Source of the DNA: Zoroaster sp. YZ-2022
Taxonomy: Eukaryota > Echinodermata > Asteroidea > Forcipulatida > Zoroasteridae
DNA: 64,000 nt
Direction of reading: 5' to 3'
Assembly (NCBI GenBank): GCA_029582265.1
Contig: CM055827.1
Coordinates: forward strand, 5,714,471 to 5,778,470
In this document: positions 20,704 through 32,560 of the stretch, piece after piece
How the letters are laid out: the number at the start of each line of letters is the position of its first letter
How positions within the stretch are numbered: the stretch's first letter is position 1
Made by a program: the position numbers and the translations under genes
Notes under the pieces: generated by a model
Seen by the model: the letters and a program-made list of their open reading frames with translations, nothing else
Told to the model about the DNA's origin: nothing
The model's database searches: none

Positions 20704-22642
20704 TGACAGTGAAAATGTTCAGTGTTCTCATTCTCAATCAAACTGATATAAGTAGACTAAAACCTATATACCTATGAACGTTAAATGGGTAATGTAATCA
20801 TTACGTCCCATGAAGAGATGTGTAATTAAACCTAATTTCTAGAATGCCACTCAACTCCCAAATGTTATTGGGGATAATGTTATATAATTTGTCATTTTCG
20901 ATGAAGTGTCGGATTCCTTGCGAACATTTGACAATTCCTGGCATGTGGGTTTGAAGGTATTTCTTTGAAAATGATGAACAGTATTTGGTAATTACAACAT
21001 GTGAAATAAACTATGATAAACTTGAATGTATGAAAACTTCAAACTAATGTAGCTTTGAGGACACTTTCAGGTGAACACTATTCCTTTATATGCAGAATTT
21101 CCAATCAATTGCTTAGTTATTTGCTCTTTCTAGTCACACAAGGAAATATAAAAATCAACAAACTTAAAAAACTATTTATTTTATTTATTTTTTACTTTAC
21201 CAGGTGGGCAGCCATCTTGGAAATGTTTAAAGTGACTGAAAGAAAGAATTTACACATTGTCAAATACAGTTGGCATTTTCTCACAGATATGTGGTAAATC
21301 TGTGGACAACTTGCATAGTGATGTGTTTGTCTAAAGAAAAGGTGTATTGAACTCAGTAATAGGAACAAATATCAAATTCAACATACATTGAGCCGGCTAC
21401 AGCAGCCACTTTTATACAGAGGCCAGCTGTATCAAATGTGGCTACCTGGCAAATTTGTGTACAATTTTTGTTTAAAGGGGCAAACATTTGACAATTCCTG
21501 CTGTGTGGGTTTTGAAGTACAATGTATAATGATACGTTTCTCTAAAGAAAAGGTGTGTTGAACTCAGTAATAGGAACAAATGTCAAATTCAACATAAAGT
21601 ACATTGAGCTGGGTACTGTAGCCACCAGTACACAGAGGCCGGCTGTATCAAATATGGCTACCTGTCATCTGGGTTTTTTTGTTTTTTGTATGGTGTTGTG
21701 TTAAGCCCTATACTGTTTTTGTAATTAAAACAAAATTTAAAAATGTTAGAAATATTACCTATACGAAAATGAAGTGTAAAGTTGGTGACGGTTAGACATA
21801 CTGACAAAATTATTCATCAGATGTCAAGTACTCTCATTTTAGAGAGAAAAAGTAATAATTTTAGCATCAGTGGATATTCAGATATTTCTTTAAAAAAAAT
21901 TGCTGGCTTATTAATGAATAGCTTCCAGAACCTGGTTGAAGCTAATCACCGGGTTTATGTCCCTGTCTTTGTATAATAAATACCATGAAAACATCCCATT
22001 GTATATTTTTTCTTCATTTGTGCATGTAACTGGTTTTTTTTTTTTTTTTTTAACTTACCCCCATATTGGTTATTAAACAAATACTTGCATGGTTGATGTA
22101 TTAATATGAAAAAGTTGAACAGTAAAATAAATTAAAACTGTACATAATATTTATCAACTATAAACATGTCCATGCAGAAGAACATGGGTGATTTCGAATG
22201 AGTTTGTTTCGTTCAATAAAACTTGAGAAATAATGGCACAAACTTAACATAACCTGATTTTCAACGTGTCGTGTTTTTTTAATTTTTTTATTTAATTTAT
22301 TTATTTTTTAAATTTTTTTTAAAATTGTTTGTGTGTGTATTTATGTTTCCTCTTTGTGTGAAATATGTTTCTTCTCTGATTTGTGCAGTGATAAAGAAAA
22401 AGGGGCGGAGCTTTCTGATTCATCTTGAGCAGAGCCCAATGAGCTTTCACAAAGACTGATTGACAGCAGGTGCCGGCCAATCAAAGTGCATGCATGGTGA
22501 AACCATCCTTAATCCTTAATTATCTAATCAAATTGGGAATAGAGCTTTGCTATACACATTAGTATGGCAACATACTTTTACATGACGTTGACATATTTCA
22601 ATGTGAATTTGTGAAAAATGTGTTCGTAATTGGCATTTGTAG

Positions 22643-22866
22643 TTAAAAGGGACAGTATCGTCACGATCACAGCAGACTTGAATAGGGCATGGAATCGGTG
22701 TTCTAGTTCAAGATGAACACAGTGATTGAAAATCACTGGCTCATTTATGCAGCAGCAACGGTAATATGACCTTATAACGTGGGGTATTATTTTCAGTCAC
22801 TGAGTTAATCTAAAACTAGCGTCCCGAATCCATGCCCTGTTGATCATGACGATATTACCCCTTTAA
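22643..22866. mobile_element. TTAAAGGGACA element, copy 1
   Basis: It opens TTAAAAGGGACAGTATCGTC and closes ATGACGATATTACCCCTTTAA. The whole ~220-bp element is an imperfect palindrome, with GGCATGGAATCGG on the left and CCGAATCCATGCC on the right. TTAA at both edges suggests piggyBac-type mobilisation. Confidence 0.85.
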
Positions 22867-23399
22867 GGCAGTGCTTCAATAATCGGGAACGTGTTCCCAA
22901 AAGGGAGGTACCATTGGGAACTTTTCATTAGTGAGTACGAACACCGGGAATATCATTGAAACAGCTGCTGTTCTCATTGGGAACACTCAACATTCCTTTG
23001 AGGAACACACTGTAAGTCCAAACATAACGGGAACATTCCGAGTTTGGAGACACTTCCTTACTGTACAAAAACGCTATAAGTAGCCAATAATATAAACAGC
23101 TTATACTGCTTGAAAATATCACTGTCAGAATTAACACACGATAGGTGATAAAATCACGAAAGAAAAATAAGTACATATTTTCAACAGACTATAGTTCGTT
23201 GTGTGCCTGGAAGAAGGACGTAACGAAAGTGTTCCTGGCAAAAAGTTATAAGCAATTAATGTGCAAAATTGTGTTTCAAGAGAACCGAGTGAAAGTTTGG
23301 TCGTTTTTCTGCCATTTATAAGTCATTGTAGGAAAGTTAAATTCCATATGGGAATGGAAAAACATGTCTTGGGAGTAATTCTAGCAACAAATATGTAAC

Positions 23400-23611
23400 A
23401 AGACTAATTGCGATGACACCATGTGAAATTCTCAATTGAGTAGTAATTAGTTCTGAAAAGATCTGGAGGTTACAACTCGACGTTTCGATCAGTATGTTCT
23501 GATCGTCCTCTGAGCATACTGATCGAAACGTCGAGGTGTAACCTCCAGTTCTTTTCAGAACTAATTACTACTCAATAGAGAATATCACATGGTGTCACCG
23601 CAATTAGTCTT
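23400..23611. mobile_element. foldback element with hairpin modules
   Basis: The arms run from AAGACTAATTGCGATGACAC at 23400 and mirror CACCGCAATTAGTCTT at 23611, with the centre near 23506. Each arm carries TAGTAATTAGTTCTGAAAAG, a GGAGGTTAC block and, near the centre, GATCGAAACGTCGAG. Single-arm relatives occur at 13712-13770, 16575-16640, 16838-16960, 45790-46130 and 51430-51560. Confidence 0.85.
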
Positions 23612-25054
23612 ACTTATCCTCTTCACCATGCAAAGCTACAAGTTTTACCAAAATACTTTTTTCAAAGGAGCCATTTTATTGCTTACGACCTTCTGCAGGG
23701 ACAAAAAGTTGTACTTTGTGTGCCCGGAAAAAGGTCGTTACTTTTTTGTTATATTGACAAAAAAAAAAAAAAAATTGAAAGCAAATGTTTAATATTCTTG
23801 GACAAATAGTTTAACTAGAGACAGAAATAAATTCCATTGAAAACACTTAATTATTTCATCTCAGTAATTGACTGTTCTTTGGAAAATGAGGAACAAGTAA
23901 ATGCTTAATTTATGATGGCAAATCATAGATGGGTGTTCATACAGATTGTATATTTTGTAATCCGCATCACCAGAAGTGTGTCCATGAATTCAACTTTGAA
24001 AAATTGCCGACAGTGATGTCTTGTTGACCAGAGTTTAGGTTTAGAACCATAAGTTTGGTACATGTATATGTGATGTGATCTGGGGAAACCCTTCACATGG
24101 TGAAATTTGTCATTTTTGTGTTATATACATCAAATTAACGAGGACACTGTGCTGTTTTCAAAATTGTTTTATTCATGATTTTAGGTTGTCTATAACTTGA
24201 GTTATGCTCTCGGGAAGTTATAACCGCCGCTGTCCTTAAAAAACAATGGCGGAAACTTTTTAATTATCTATCATCATATGTTTTTACATATAAAACGATG
24301 GAATTTTTATTTAATATTTTCAAGAATGATCATTTAGATATTAACAGTTAAAAAACTCAAATTGTCAACAACAAAATTGGGGGGACTATTTTGCCATTAT
24401 CTTCAAAACAAGTTTGCCGACATCAGACAGGTTTTCCCAGATCGTATCACATATTAGCAAATGCGATATTTATGCATCATTTTCCTCTTTCTGGTCTATT
24501 TTCCATTTACACAGAAAACATGTATTTGATCAATCCTGTGGATTCGAGAGCCATACATGAAGTTGTTTTTTTCAATATAATTTGTAATTTTGTAGCCTAC
24601 AATGCTAGATACTGAAGAGAACTGTACAAATAGATCAGCGTGTTATTTTTTATTTTTGTTTTCTAAATGTTAAGATAAATTACCATTATAGCAGCACACA
24701 TGTTTATATTTGTGACCTTATCTTAGAAAATGAGTCATAAGTAGTGAAAGCCACCCAATTCAAATACCAGTCACCAGTAACAAGCAGGGAATGTGATACG
24801 TTTTGGTCAGTTATAAGTGGGGCGGTGATATATCACATAATACATCAGCATCGCTTTTTAGTGCGTACATGGGGGCAGCCATGTTGTAAAGCGCCACCAG
24901 CTGGTCAAGTCATCCAGGCCATCATTGCTATTAAGTGATGCTAATGTATCATGTGGTAGCATGATATATCACGCTATGACCAAAACATATAACCATCCCT
25001 GCTTGTTAACCAGTACATGAATCGTGTCCCAAAGCTGTGTTTGTGTATCATGCC

Positions 25055-25207
25055 CTAACAAGCCAGGATTTAGAAATATGGTGTCCAAATATACTGGAAC
25101 TTTCAAAACAGGGTGTCCAAATTGCTCACTTACAATACTTTTACATGTAAATGACAGATGAAATAGTGTCCAAAAGACACCCAGACACACCCCTCTGGCT
25201 AATACTA
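25055..25207 (-). repeat. dispersed element (relative of 1866-2175), no minisatellite
   Basis: Read in reverse it gives AGAGGGGTGTGTCTGGGTGT, then TTACATGTAAAAGTATTGTA, a CAATTTGGACACCCTGTTTT block and AAATCCTGGCTTGT. It lacks the tandem expansion of the 1866-2175 copy. Confidence 0.75.
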
Positions 25208-25495
25208 TCGGCCCTAATGCCAATCAATAGAACATGTCAAGAAATTTCACCCCATAAAGTCTTTACTCACAAGATAAAGATATGGTTGTAAAATTAAGAT
25301 GACAATGTTCTTGTTTTACCGAGCTCAAAAAATAATTTTTCCTTAAAGACTCATTTTGTAGGATCTGTTCACATTTTGTGATTTAGTAGCAGTGAGTATG
25401 GGGCAGAGGCATACGTCCCCAACCAAACAATTCCTGAACAAAATGACAAACTGGAATATAGGACACAAACGCTGGGGATGGATTGAACCATCTAT

Positions 25496-25822
25496 GGAGT
25501 GCCATAGTCGAGCAGTTAGTGCATTGGATTTGTGTTCTGATGGCTGAGTCGTCAGAATGTGGGTTCGAATCCTGGCTGTGACTGTGGTGCTTGTGTCCTT
25601 CAGCAAGACACTTTACCATAATTGCTTCTCTCCACCCAGGAGTAAATGGGTACCTGTGAGGGCAGAGTTGGTTGCCGTGTTTGATTAGCCATATATGCTC
25701 TGAAATGGCAGCAATTTAGCTGTATACTGAGATGGTTTCAGGAATGATGAGCAGGGATTAATGTACAGTACCTTGATCCAGTCGCTAGGATATGTGCACT
25801 TTATAAGAATCGTGTATTATCT
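25496..25822 (+). mobile_element. tRNA-derived SINE, copy 1
   Basis: The tRNA-like head has an A-box region AGTCGAGCAGTTAGTGCA and B box GGTTCGAATCC. The conserved body has GCAAGACACTTTACCATAA, GGTACCTGTGAGGGCAGAG, GGCAGCAATTTAGCTGTATA and GATGGTTTCAGGAATGAT. The usual (ATT)n tail is degraded. Confidence 0.9.
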
Positions 25823-26427
25823 ACAGTGAAGCAGGAGCTGGTTGCTTTCTGGATGTCAAACAGCAATCATCGTGGGTTTGACGACGGGACAGGAGTGTCT
25901 TTAACAATATCTCTGATTATCTCAGTACTTCATAACAAAATACAAACAATTAGAAGATGGACTTTGTTTCTTTCCTGTGATTTTTATTTTGGAAGTTTAT
26001 ATCTATCTACACAAGAATGTATTGTTTTAATAAAATATAAACAAAAGAAGTAATTTTTGGTAATTACTCAATATGCAACCATTAAGTACCTGAAGAAAAG
26101 ATGTCCGATGTCACAAAAACACTTGCGAGTCCTGCGAAAGTATTTTGTATCCTTATCTAAAAACCAAGGTGCATATTTCAATTACCAGACTAAACTAAAC
26201 ACAGTTGCTGTATCACATGATTCAGGGGAAGCTGTTGCATAGCAACCTACAGTATATGAACAAAGCTGGTACCTTCTTGTCGCACACATTTGTGGGTATC
26301 AGACTTTAAAGGGTCACCATGCAAAAGCTTACCCCAAATATGGGCATTTGTTGTATGACGTTGTGTGTACATCAAGCTGTACTTCAAGAAGTGAAGCTTG
26401 TATGATGTGCACGCAATATCATTGTCC

Positions 26428-26895
26428 CCAGTGGTACCCAGGCAGGTTTGTGTACTTGTGCCTGGGTACCATTGTATGGCAGAAGGGGGTCGTTGTCACC
26501 TAGGGTACTCCCCAATGGTACCCAAGCAATCTCAATCTTAGTTTGTGTACTTGTATGATTGCCTGGGTACCATCGTATGGCAGAAGGGGTCGTTGTCACC
26601 TAGGGTACTCCCCAAAGGCAATCTCAATCCTATGCAGGTTTGTGTACTTGTATGATTGCCTGGGTACCATTGTATGGCAGAAGGGGGTCGTTGTCACCTA
26701 GGGTACTCCCCAATGGTACCCAGGCAATCTCAATCTTAGTTTGTGTACTTGTATGATTGCCTGGGTACCATCGTATGGCAGAAGGGGTCGTTGTCACCTA
26801 GGGTACTCCCCAAAGGCAATCTCAATCCTATGCAGGTTTGTGTACTTGTATGATTGCCTGGGTACCATTGGGGAGTATCCTGGGTGACAAGTAGA
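26428..26895. repeat. ~98-bp tandem array with a 198-bp higher-order period
   Basis: GTTTGTGTACTTGT recurs at 26446, 26541, 26638, 26739 and 26836. Alternate units differ (CCCCAATGGTACCCA versus CCCCAAAGGCAATC), and the A-B pair is repeated at exactly 198 bases. Each unit contains inverted halves GCCTGGGTACCATT / AATGGTACCCAGGC. Confidence 0.9.
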
Positions 26896-29098
26896 TGATT
26901 CGAGAGCGTCCAGTGTGAACGATATAGGACGAGTGTTAGATCCAGAAACTCTGGCTGCAATTGGACATCATTCCATAAGAAAAGTAAAAATTCTAACGTG
27001 TGGGTCTGAGGCGACATGCACGGAGACCAGAAACTAGAGACTTTGTTTGTACTTATGTCCTTCCTACTCGCCAATATTTAGCTACATGTACATGTAATTA
27101 ATTCTACAAAATAATACAAGGATTTTGTGTATAATTATGTGTTCATTTGTTCTAAAATGTTATGACTGTATTCTGATCAATTACATGTATATATACATGT
27201 AATAAAACCTAATTCTCCTATCACACAATACTACCTTCTGGATGGAATTTTTAAAACCTGAAAAAACCTTCAGCACTTTTTCACGAACTTGAGGGCATTG
27301 CTGAAAAGGACACACAGATACAGTGTACAATTCTGAATAGAATTGTCCACCTCTTTATTTCAAATATCAGTAATTGGGCTTTTGGCAGCCAAGCGGGATT
27401 TAAAAAAAAAAAACATGAATAAATGCAAAATATTTTTTCAAAGTTGTGAGCACTGAACAAGCTGAAAGTTTTACATTTCTGCTCCTTGACAACATTACGA
27501 AGTATTTTGTTTAATGTTTGTACACAGTATATGTCCAGTATATTAATTTAAATTTGACAAAAGATTATACACATGAACATGTAATATACACTTAAATAAT
27601 ATCACAAGGTGAATTTCTGCAGCTTGAAGAAACTGACTTAGTAAAAACTATAATTTACCTTTTTCTATTTGGGAAAAAAAATAATAATAATTTATATATA
27701 TTTATAAATATTCAAAATCAAACTTAATTAGTTCAGTGTTGAAAAACATCATTTTTGTATACACTAAAATATAGAATTTAGGCAATAAACGACATGTTTT
27801 GATTGTTTGTTTACAATTAATTTGTTCCCAGGAAATCAGTCCAAATCTGACAATATAGTTAAACTTAACACATTGATATATGATATATTTTATGATATAT
27901 TTCTCTCATAATTTTGCTTTTTGTAAATTTTTTCCTGACCAAAATCACTTCTCAATTTAACGAGCTATTGGCAATGTTTTTCGCTATTTAATGAGCATTT
28001 TATTTTTCATCGGAACATTGCTTACACAAAGGAAGACAAAAATGCTTTCTAATTACAACTATCTCAAAGAAAATCAAAAGCACTGTATTGTGTCCCAAAA
28101 TAACTTTATGACAGCACTTACAGGACTCATCATAAATTCATTTTGGCAGTGGTTTGCTGTTAAAATACACTTCTGCGGTAATTGTGTAACCTACACGTAT
28201 CTCTTGTCAATGTATTTGTTTTCCTTTCCAAAAGGCAATTTTATCAATACTCTGATGAAATTTTTTTTTTTTTTTTTTAAACTGCCAATAAAATAAGAAA
28301 AAACACAGGCAGTACATCTTGAAACGGCCCACTCGTATTCCTGCCAGTGTTGACTGATCTGGGATAACCCCTGATCTTTGCAAACATTGTAAATGATTTA
28401 CAGGAACAAAAGAAACCTATTATCATGGGCGGATCCAGAACATTTTTTAGGGGGGGGGCTGAGAATCAAAAACAATTATTTTTCAGTACTACAAAAATTA
28501 CAATGAAATAATCAAAGGGAGAGAAAAACAAAGCACACTGTGGGAATGGGAGTGCGTTCTCCCTCCCCTCCCCCTCTCTCTCTCCAATGATTATATTTGA
28601 GAAAAGTCAGACACACACATATTAAAATGTTGCCCTACAGAGAATAACCTCTCCACAAATGTATCCTCGCTACATGCATCTTGCAGGGGTGTGATTTGAC
28701 AAAAGTAAAAAAGAAAATCCTGAAAAATAGGTAACGGTTCTTAGAAATGAAAATAGAACACTTACAATGAGTGCAGACATTTAGTAACTGCTGGATTACA
28801 GGCCTCGACCTTAAGGATTGAAATGGCACGGCCACCTTGGCTGCCTCAAAATTTCAAGGCCAACCAAAGGGGCATTACAGCCAACTCGGAGAGGCACCAC
28901 AGCAATGACCGTGGTAGCCACGGTGCCTGCAGTTATAACCAAAAATTTTACTTGATGCAATGTTGGTGAAATTGAGAAATTATTCCATCTTAGAAAACAT
29001 GAAATCTATTACAAATTTGAAATGGATCACAGCCATGATCCATTTTCCACATTAGAATGAATGCAAATCAATTTGAATGCATTTTCAATATTTTCTTA

Positions 29099-29407
29099 TT
29101 AACCCTTCTGTGACTGCAAGGGTCAAAATCAGTCAAAATGTTGATGTACTTGCCAAGGTATATCTAGTTCACTTAAAAGTCAAACACTGTCAAACCTTAC
29201 ATGTAGTAAGTACATTTACAGGTCAAAATCAGTCGACCGTTTTTGACTGGTAAAAGCATTGTCTGGTATTGTTCAGGGTGGTCAAAATGACAGTAAAAAC
29301 CAGTCAAAAAATGCCCCTGCGTGCATATTTTGGGTCAACAGTCAGTTGACTGGTTTTGACCACTGTAGCTACTTGCCACTAAAGTGCAGCTATAGTAGGA
29401 GGGTTAA
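29099..29407. mobile_element. TTAACCCTTCT / GTAGGAGGGTTAA element, copy
   Basis: It starts TTAACCCTTCTGTGACTGCA and ends TATAGTAGGAGGGTTAA. The interior is dominated by GGTCAAAATCAGTCAAAA and its complement. It is closely related to 30744-31063. Confidence 0.85.
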
Positions 29408-29908
29408 TGTCACAACGGAATACGCCAAGACTCTCACAGGTTTGGTTTCTGTACATCTCGCTTGATTCGTTTTACGCATGGATGCAACTACAAAAAACTG
29501 CTTGGAGATTCGGAAGGGATGATTTCAGAAACAGCTCAAGACAGAGAGCAACATGGACAAAACTTGTGGTTGCCTGCACAGCAGCCTTACGATGATAATG
29601 ATAACATACATTTTACAAATAGCGTACAATTCTATGTCTTGAATACATTATCGAGTGCTACTGCCAATGCACATGTATGTTTTATTCCATCTATGCTAGT
29701 ATTTGATCGGAAGAGACCGCACAGTAAGTGAAGCCCCCTTCCCCCTCCCAACCCATTTTATTTGGCCACCCAGTAAACTGGTTTTCGGTCCTGCACTAAA
29801 ACACATGGAAGTAAAGAAGGATTGCTAATCATTACAGAAAATGATTTATAATAATGATTTATGGTAATATTAATATCGGTAAACTGAAGCTTTGCGTGGT
29901 TGATAATT

Positions 29909-30741
29909 AGGTTTACGGATAACACCATGTGTAATAACCTCTTCTTGGAAGAAGTGATGTGGTTCAGAAAAGAACCGGTATTAACCCATAGCCGCCTAAC
30001 TATGTAAACACACAAAAGACTGTATGTGCCTAAGCCCCCGCACAGAGATACATTGTTTTTGCACACAATCAGAAAGATTCCTTATTTAGAGAATATTACA
30101 ATCACTGACACATACACATTATATACTGATGGAAAGAGGAGAACATGCACTTTATTATGATGTCAGACTTGTCTAATTTCATATCTATAATCATGAAATA
30201 CAGTCATCGAAAAAACGTAGTAAATTGGAATTGGACAAAAACACGGTACGGAAAATCACGTAGGTCGGCGTTTGTAGGGTTTACATATCTACGGGTTATC
30301 ACGTAGATCGGCGGATATGGGTTAAGGATAGCAGGGGTTTGATTTGATAAAAGTAAAAAAATCCTGAAAAAATGGCTAGCGGTCCTGGGTCTCCCTTTGG
30401 TCTAGAGGACAAAGCCCCCTGAACCTCTTGGATGTTTAATTTTTGGAGGATTTAGACTCTCCACATCCGAAGAAACTAGAAGTTTGGACACAACACAGAC
30501 TACTTCTTTCTTTCCTTGGTGGCTACTTCTCTACTTTCAAATTGTGAGATAAAGGGAAATTTGTAAAAAAAAAAAAATCCTGAAATCACAGGCCTGGCAT
30601 AGTTCTTGACGTTTTGAACAAAGTGCTCTATCCATCTTCAGCATCCTCCTCAAGACTAATATCCTCACTACCAGTTCTTATCAGAACCACATCACTTCTT
30701 CCAAGAAGAGATTATTACACATGGTGTTACCCGTAAACCTA
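29909..30741. mobile_element. 833-bp element with ~75-bp inverted termini
   Basis: TAGGTTTACGGATAACACCA at the left, continuing through AATAACCTCTTCTTGGAAGA and GTGATGTGGTTCAGAA, is mirrored at 30665-30741. The inserted AGGCCTGTGATTT element at 30332-30596 lies inside. A tail near 30640 holds CTGAAGATGGATAGAGC (minus strand) followed by AAAACGTCAAGAAC, resembling the hairpin module of the 23400 foldback. Confidence 0.7.
30332..30596 (-). mobile_element. AGGCCTGTGATTT-family element, copy 3
   Basis: It is inverted relative to 8724-9010, running from CAGGGGTTTGATTTGATAAA to GAAATCACAGGCCTGG. It is nested inside the 29909-30741 element. Confidence 0.8.
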
Positions 30742-30743
30742 GT

Positions 30744-31063
30744 GTAACCCTTCTTGCGACTGCAAGGGTCAAAATCAGTCAAAATGTTTATATACTTGCC
30801 AAGGTATATCTAGCGCACTAAAAAGTTGAACACTGTCAAACCTTACGTGTAGTAAGTACATTTACAGGTCAAAATAAGTTGACTTTTTCTGACTGGTAAA
30901 AGCATTGTCTTGTATTGTTGAGGGTGGTCAAAATGACAGTAAAAACCAGTCAAAAAATGCCCCCTGTGTGCACATTTTGGGTCAACACTCAAAACAGTCA
31001 GTTGACTAATTTTGACCTCTATAGCTACTTGCAACTAAAGTGCAGCTCCAGTAGGAGGGTTAA
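30744..31063. mobile_element. TTAACCCTTCT / GTAGGAGGGTTAA element, second copy
   Basis: It runs from TAACCCTTCTTGCGACTGCA to CTCCAGTAGGAGGGTTAA with the same interior as 29099-29407. It begins three bases after the end of the 29909-30741 element. Confidence 0.85.
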
Positions 31064-31563
31064 TATTAATATCACCTTTCATTTTCAAACATTTTTTATA
31101 CAGAATGCCATTAAGTACTTCTGTTGTATAGTAATACTTCTATTCAATGTAGTTTTCTTTTTGTATGACGGTGATATAAAAATAAAATGGAATGGTATGG
31201 AAGCCCATAGAAAATTAGCTTTCATGAAATAATTTAAGATTGGAAAATTCTGCATATATGGAATACAATCATAAAACTGATATTTTTCTATGGAACATTC
31301 AATTCATCGTGTCCAAAAGTGGCAACAGGAAGTGAAGCAGAATACAAAATGTGAAAATAGTGGGAAAAAAACAGAATACAAAATATGAAATATACTGAAA
31401 AATGTTGCCTAGCCAAGCAAAATGTCACCGTGTTTTTCTGATTTGTTTTTGGCAAAAGCTTTTTAATTTTCTACTATTAAGTAGCCACTCAAGTAGTCAT
31501 ATCAAGAACTCAATATACTCCCTCAGTTATCATTCAACAGGAGAAGAACATCAATACAGCTTT

Positions 31564-31906
31564 AGGCCAAAAGAAAAAAGTCTCCTGTTTCTGGTCTCCA
31601 CGTGCGTCACTTCAGACCAGCGCGTCGGCATTTTTAATTTTCTTTTTTTTTGGCTATGAAACGATGTCCAATTGCAGCCAAAATTGCTGGCTCGATTGGA
31701 ATTCTGCCGTGCTGTGTTTTAAATGACTTTTTCACAAAGGGGTATGAACGTTTGACCGATTTGTGAGGCCTCTCATATCCACTATACTTTGTATATGGGC
31801 AATTTGGTCGCCGCATATACCTATATCAAATATTTCCCTGTTGGGAAAAAAATAATAACCGAATGGATTTTGAAGCCGCCCGATGACCAGAAACTGGAGA
31901 CTTTCG
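31564..31906. mobile_element. AAGTCTCTGGTTT-type element, copy 2
   Basis: AAAAAAGTCTCCTGTTTCTG at the left and GACCAGAAACTGGAGACTTT at the right are inverted. The interior matches 9558-9937. Confidence 0.75.
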
Positions 31907-32348
31907 GGTTTCTTTGCCTTGTAAGACTTGCAGCCATTTTATTTTCACCCCTACAAATCCATGTGACCAAACCGAGGCTGGAAGGGAAAATAGTCTGGCC
32001 CTTGTATGAACTTAGGATCAGCACTGCCATGACTGAGACTTGTGCACAGGGAATCAGACAAAGATGATGGCCGCAGCGTAATAAATGTCTATCCACTCCG
32101 TGCATGACCTGTCACCAATGGCATTTAGATTATCACTGGTTTACATTAATTCCAGTTACATTAAAGTGTAAACCGTGAACAGTTTTCGCTGAATATTAAG
32201 TGACTGTAGCTTTATACACACCGTAAATGGCGCCACAAGATGCCCTGGACTTGCTAGACTGGAAGCATGATCACCAATAGAGGGCTACGATGAGCATGGA
32301 ACAAACACCATCATCAAGAAAGATGTCAGATGAGCCCGGGCTACTCTT

Positions 32349-32560
32349 CTATCTGGCCCCTCCCTGTCCCTTCCGTCTCCCGCTCTTTCTCCCATCAAAG
32401 TTCTTCTCCAAGTTCATGGATACCTCTCGCTGTAGATTGGGGAGAGATTCCTTCACCTTACCCCCGCTGGTGGTGATCCACGGGTGGTTCATGACCTGTT
32501 TGGCTGTGTATCGCTTCCTCCTGCTTACAACCAGAAGGTGGTCGATAAGATCCTTCGCAC
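32349..32560 (-). CDS. DCLK: DCLK exon 5: end of kinase domain and C-terminus
   Basis: The acceptor lies at 32561-32562 after a TTTTAACAG tract. It encodes residues 841-910: [20 protein letters not shown], then KQVMNHPWI, then a short basic tail ending [14 protein letters not shown] and a TAG stop at 32351-32349. The first codon is shared with exon 4 (phase 1). The basic tail could contact microtubules or membranes, but that is a guess. I could not assign a polyadenylation signal; an AATAAA on this strand at 31943-31938 lies just past a repeat. Confidence 0.9.

Larger units (their letters stand above)
16041..32348. other. 16-kb intergenic region between two convergent genes
   Basis: No exon is supported. 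It is made of tandem arrays (17437-17520, 17966-18260, 19231-19590, 26428-26895), inverted-repeat elements (18626-18911, 18978-19160, 20007-20703, 22643-22866, 29099-29407, 29909-30741, 30744-31063, 31564-31906), a foldback (23400-23611), a SINE (25496-25822) and fragments of the CATGGTGTCACCGCAATTAG family (16575-16640, 16838-16960). The stretches 21000-22600, 23650-24960 and 27050-28680 are AT-rich with nothing I can name. The region 28300-28740 has purine tracts and a fragment of the AGGCCTGTGATTT family. Confidence 0.55.
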
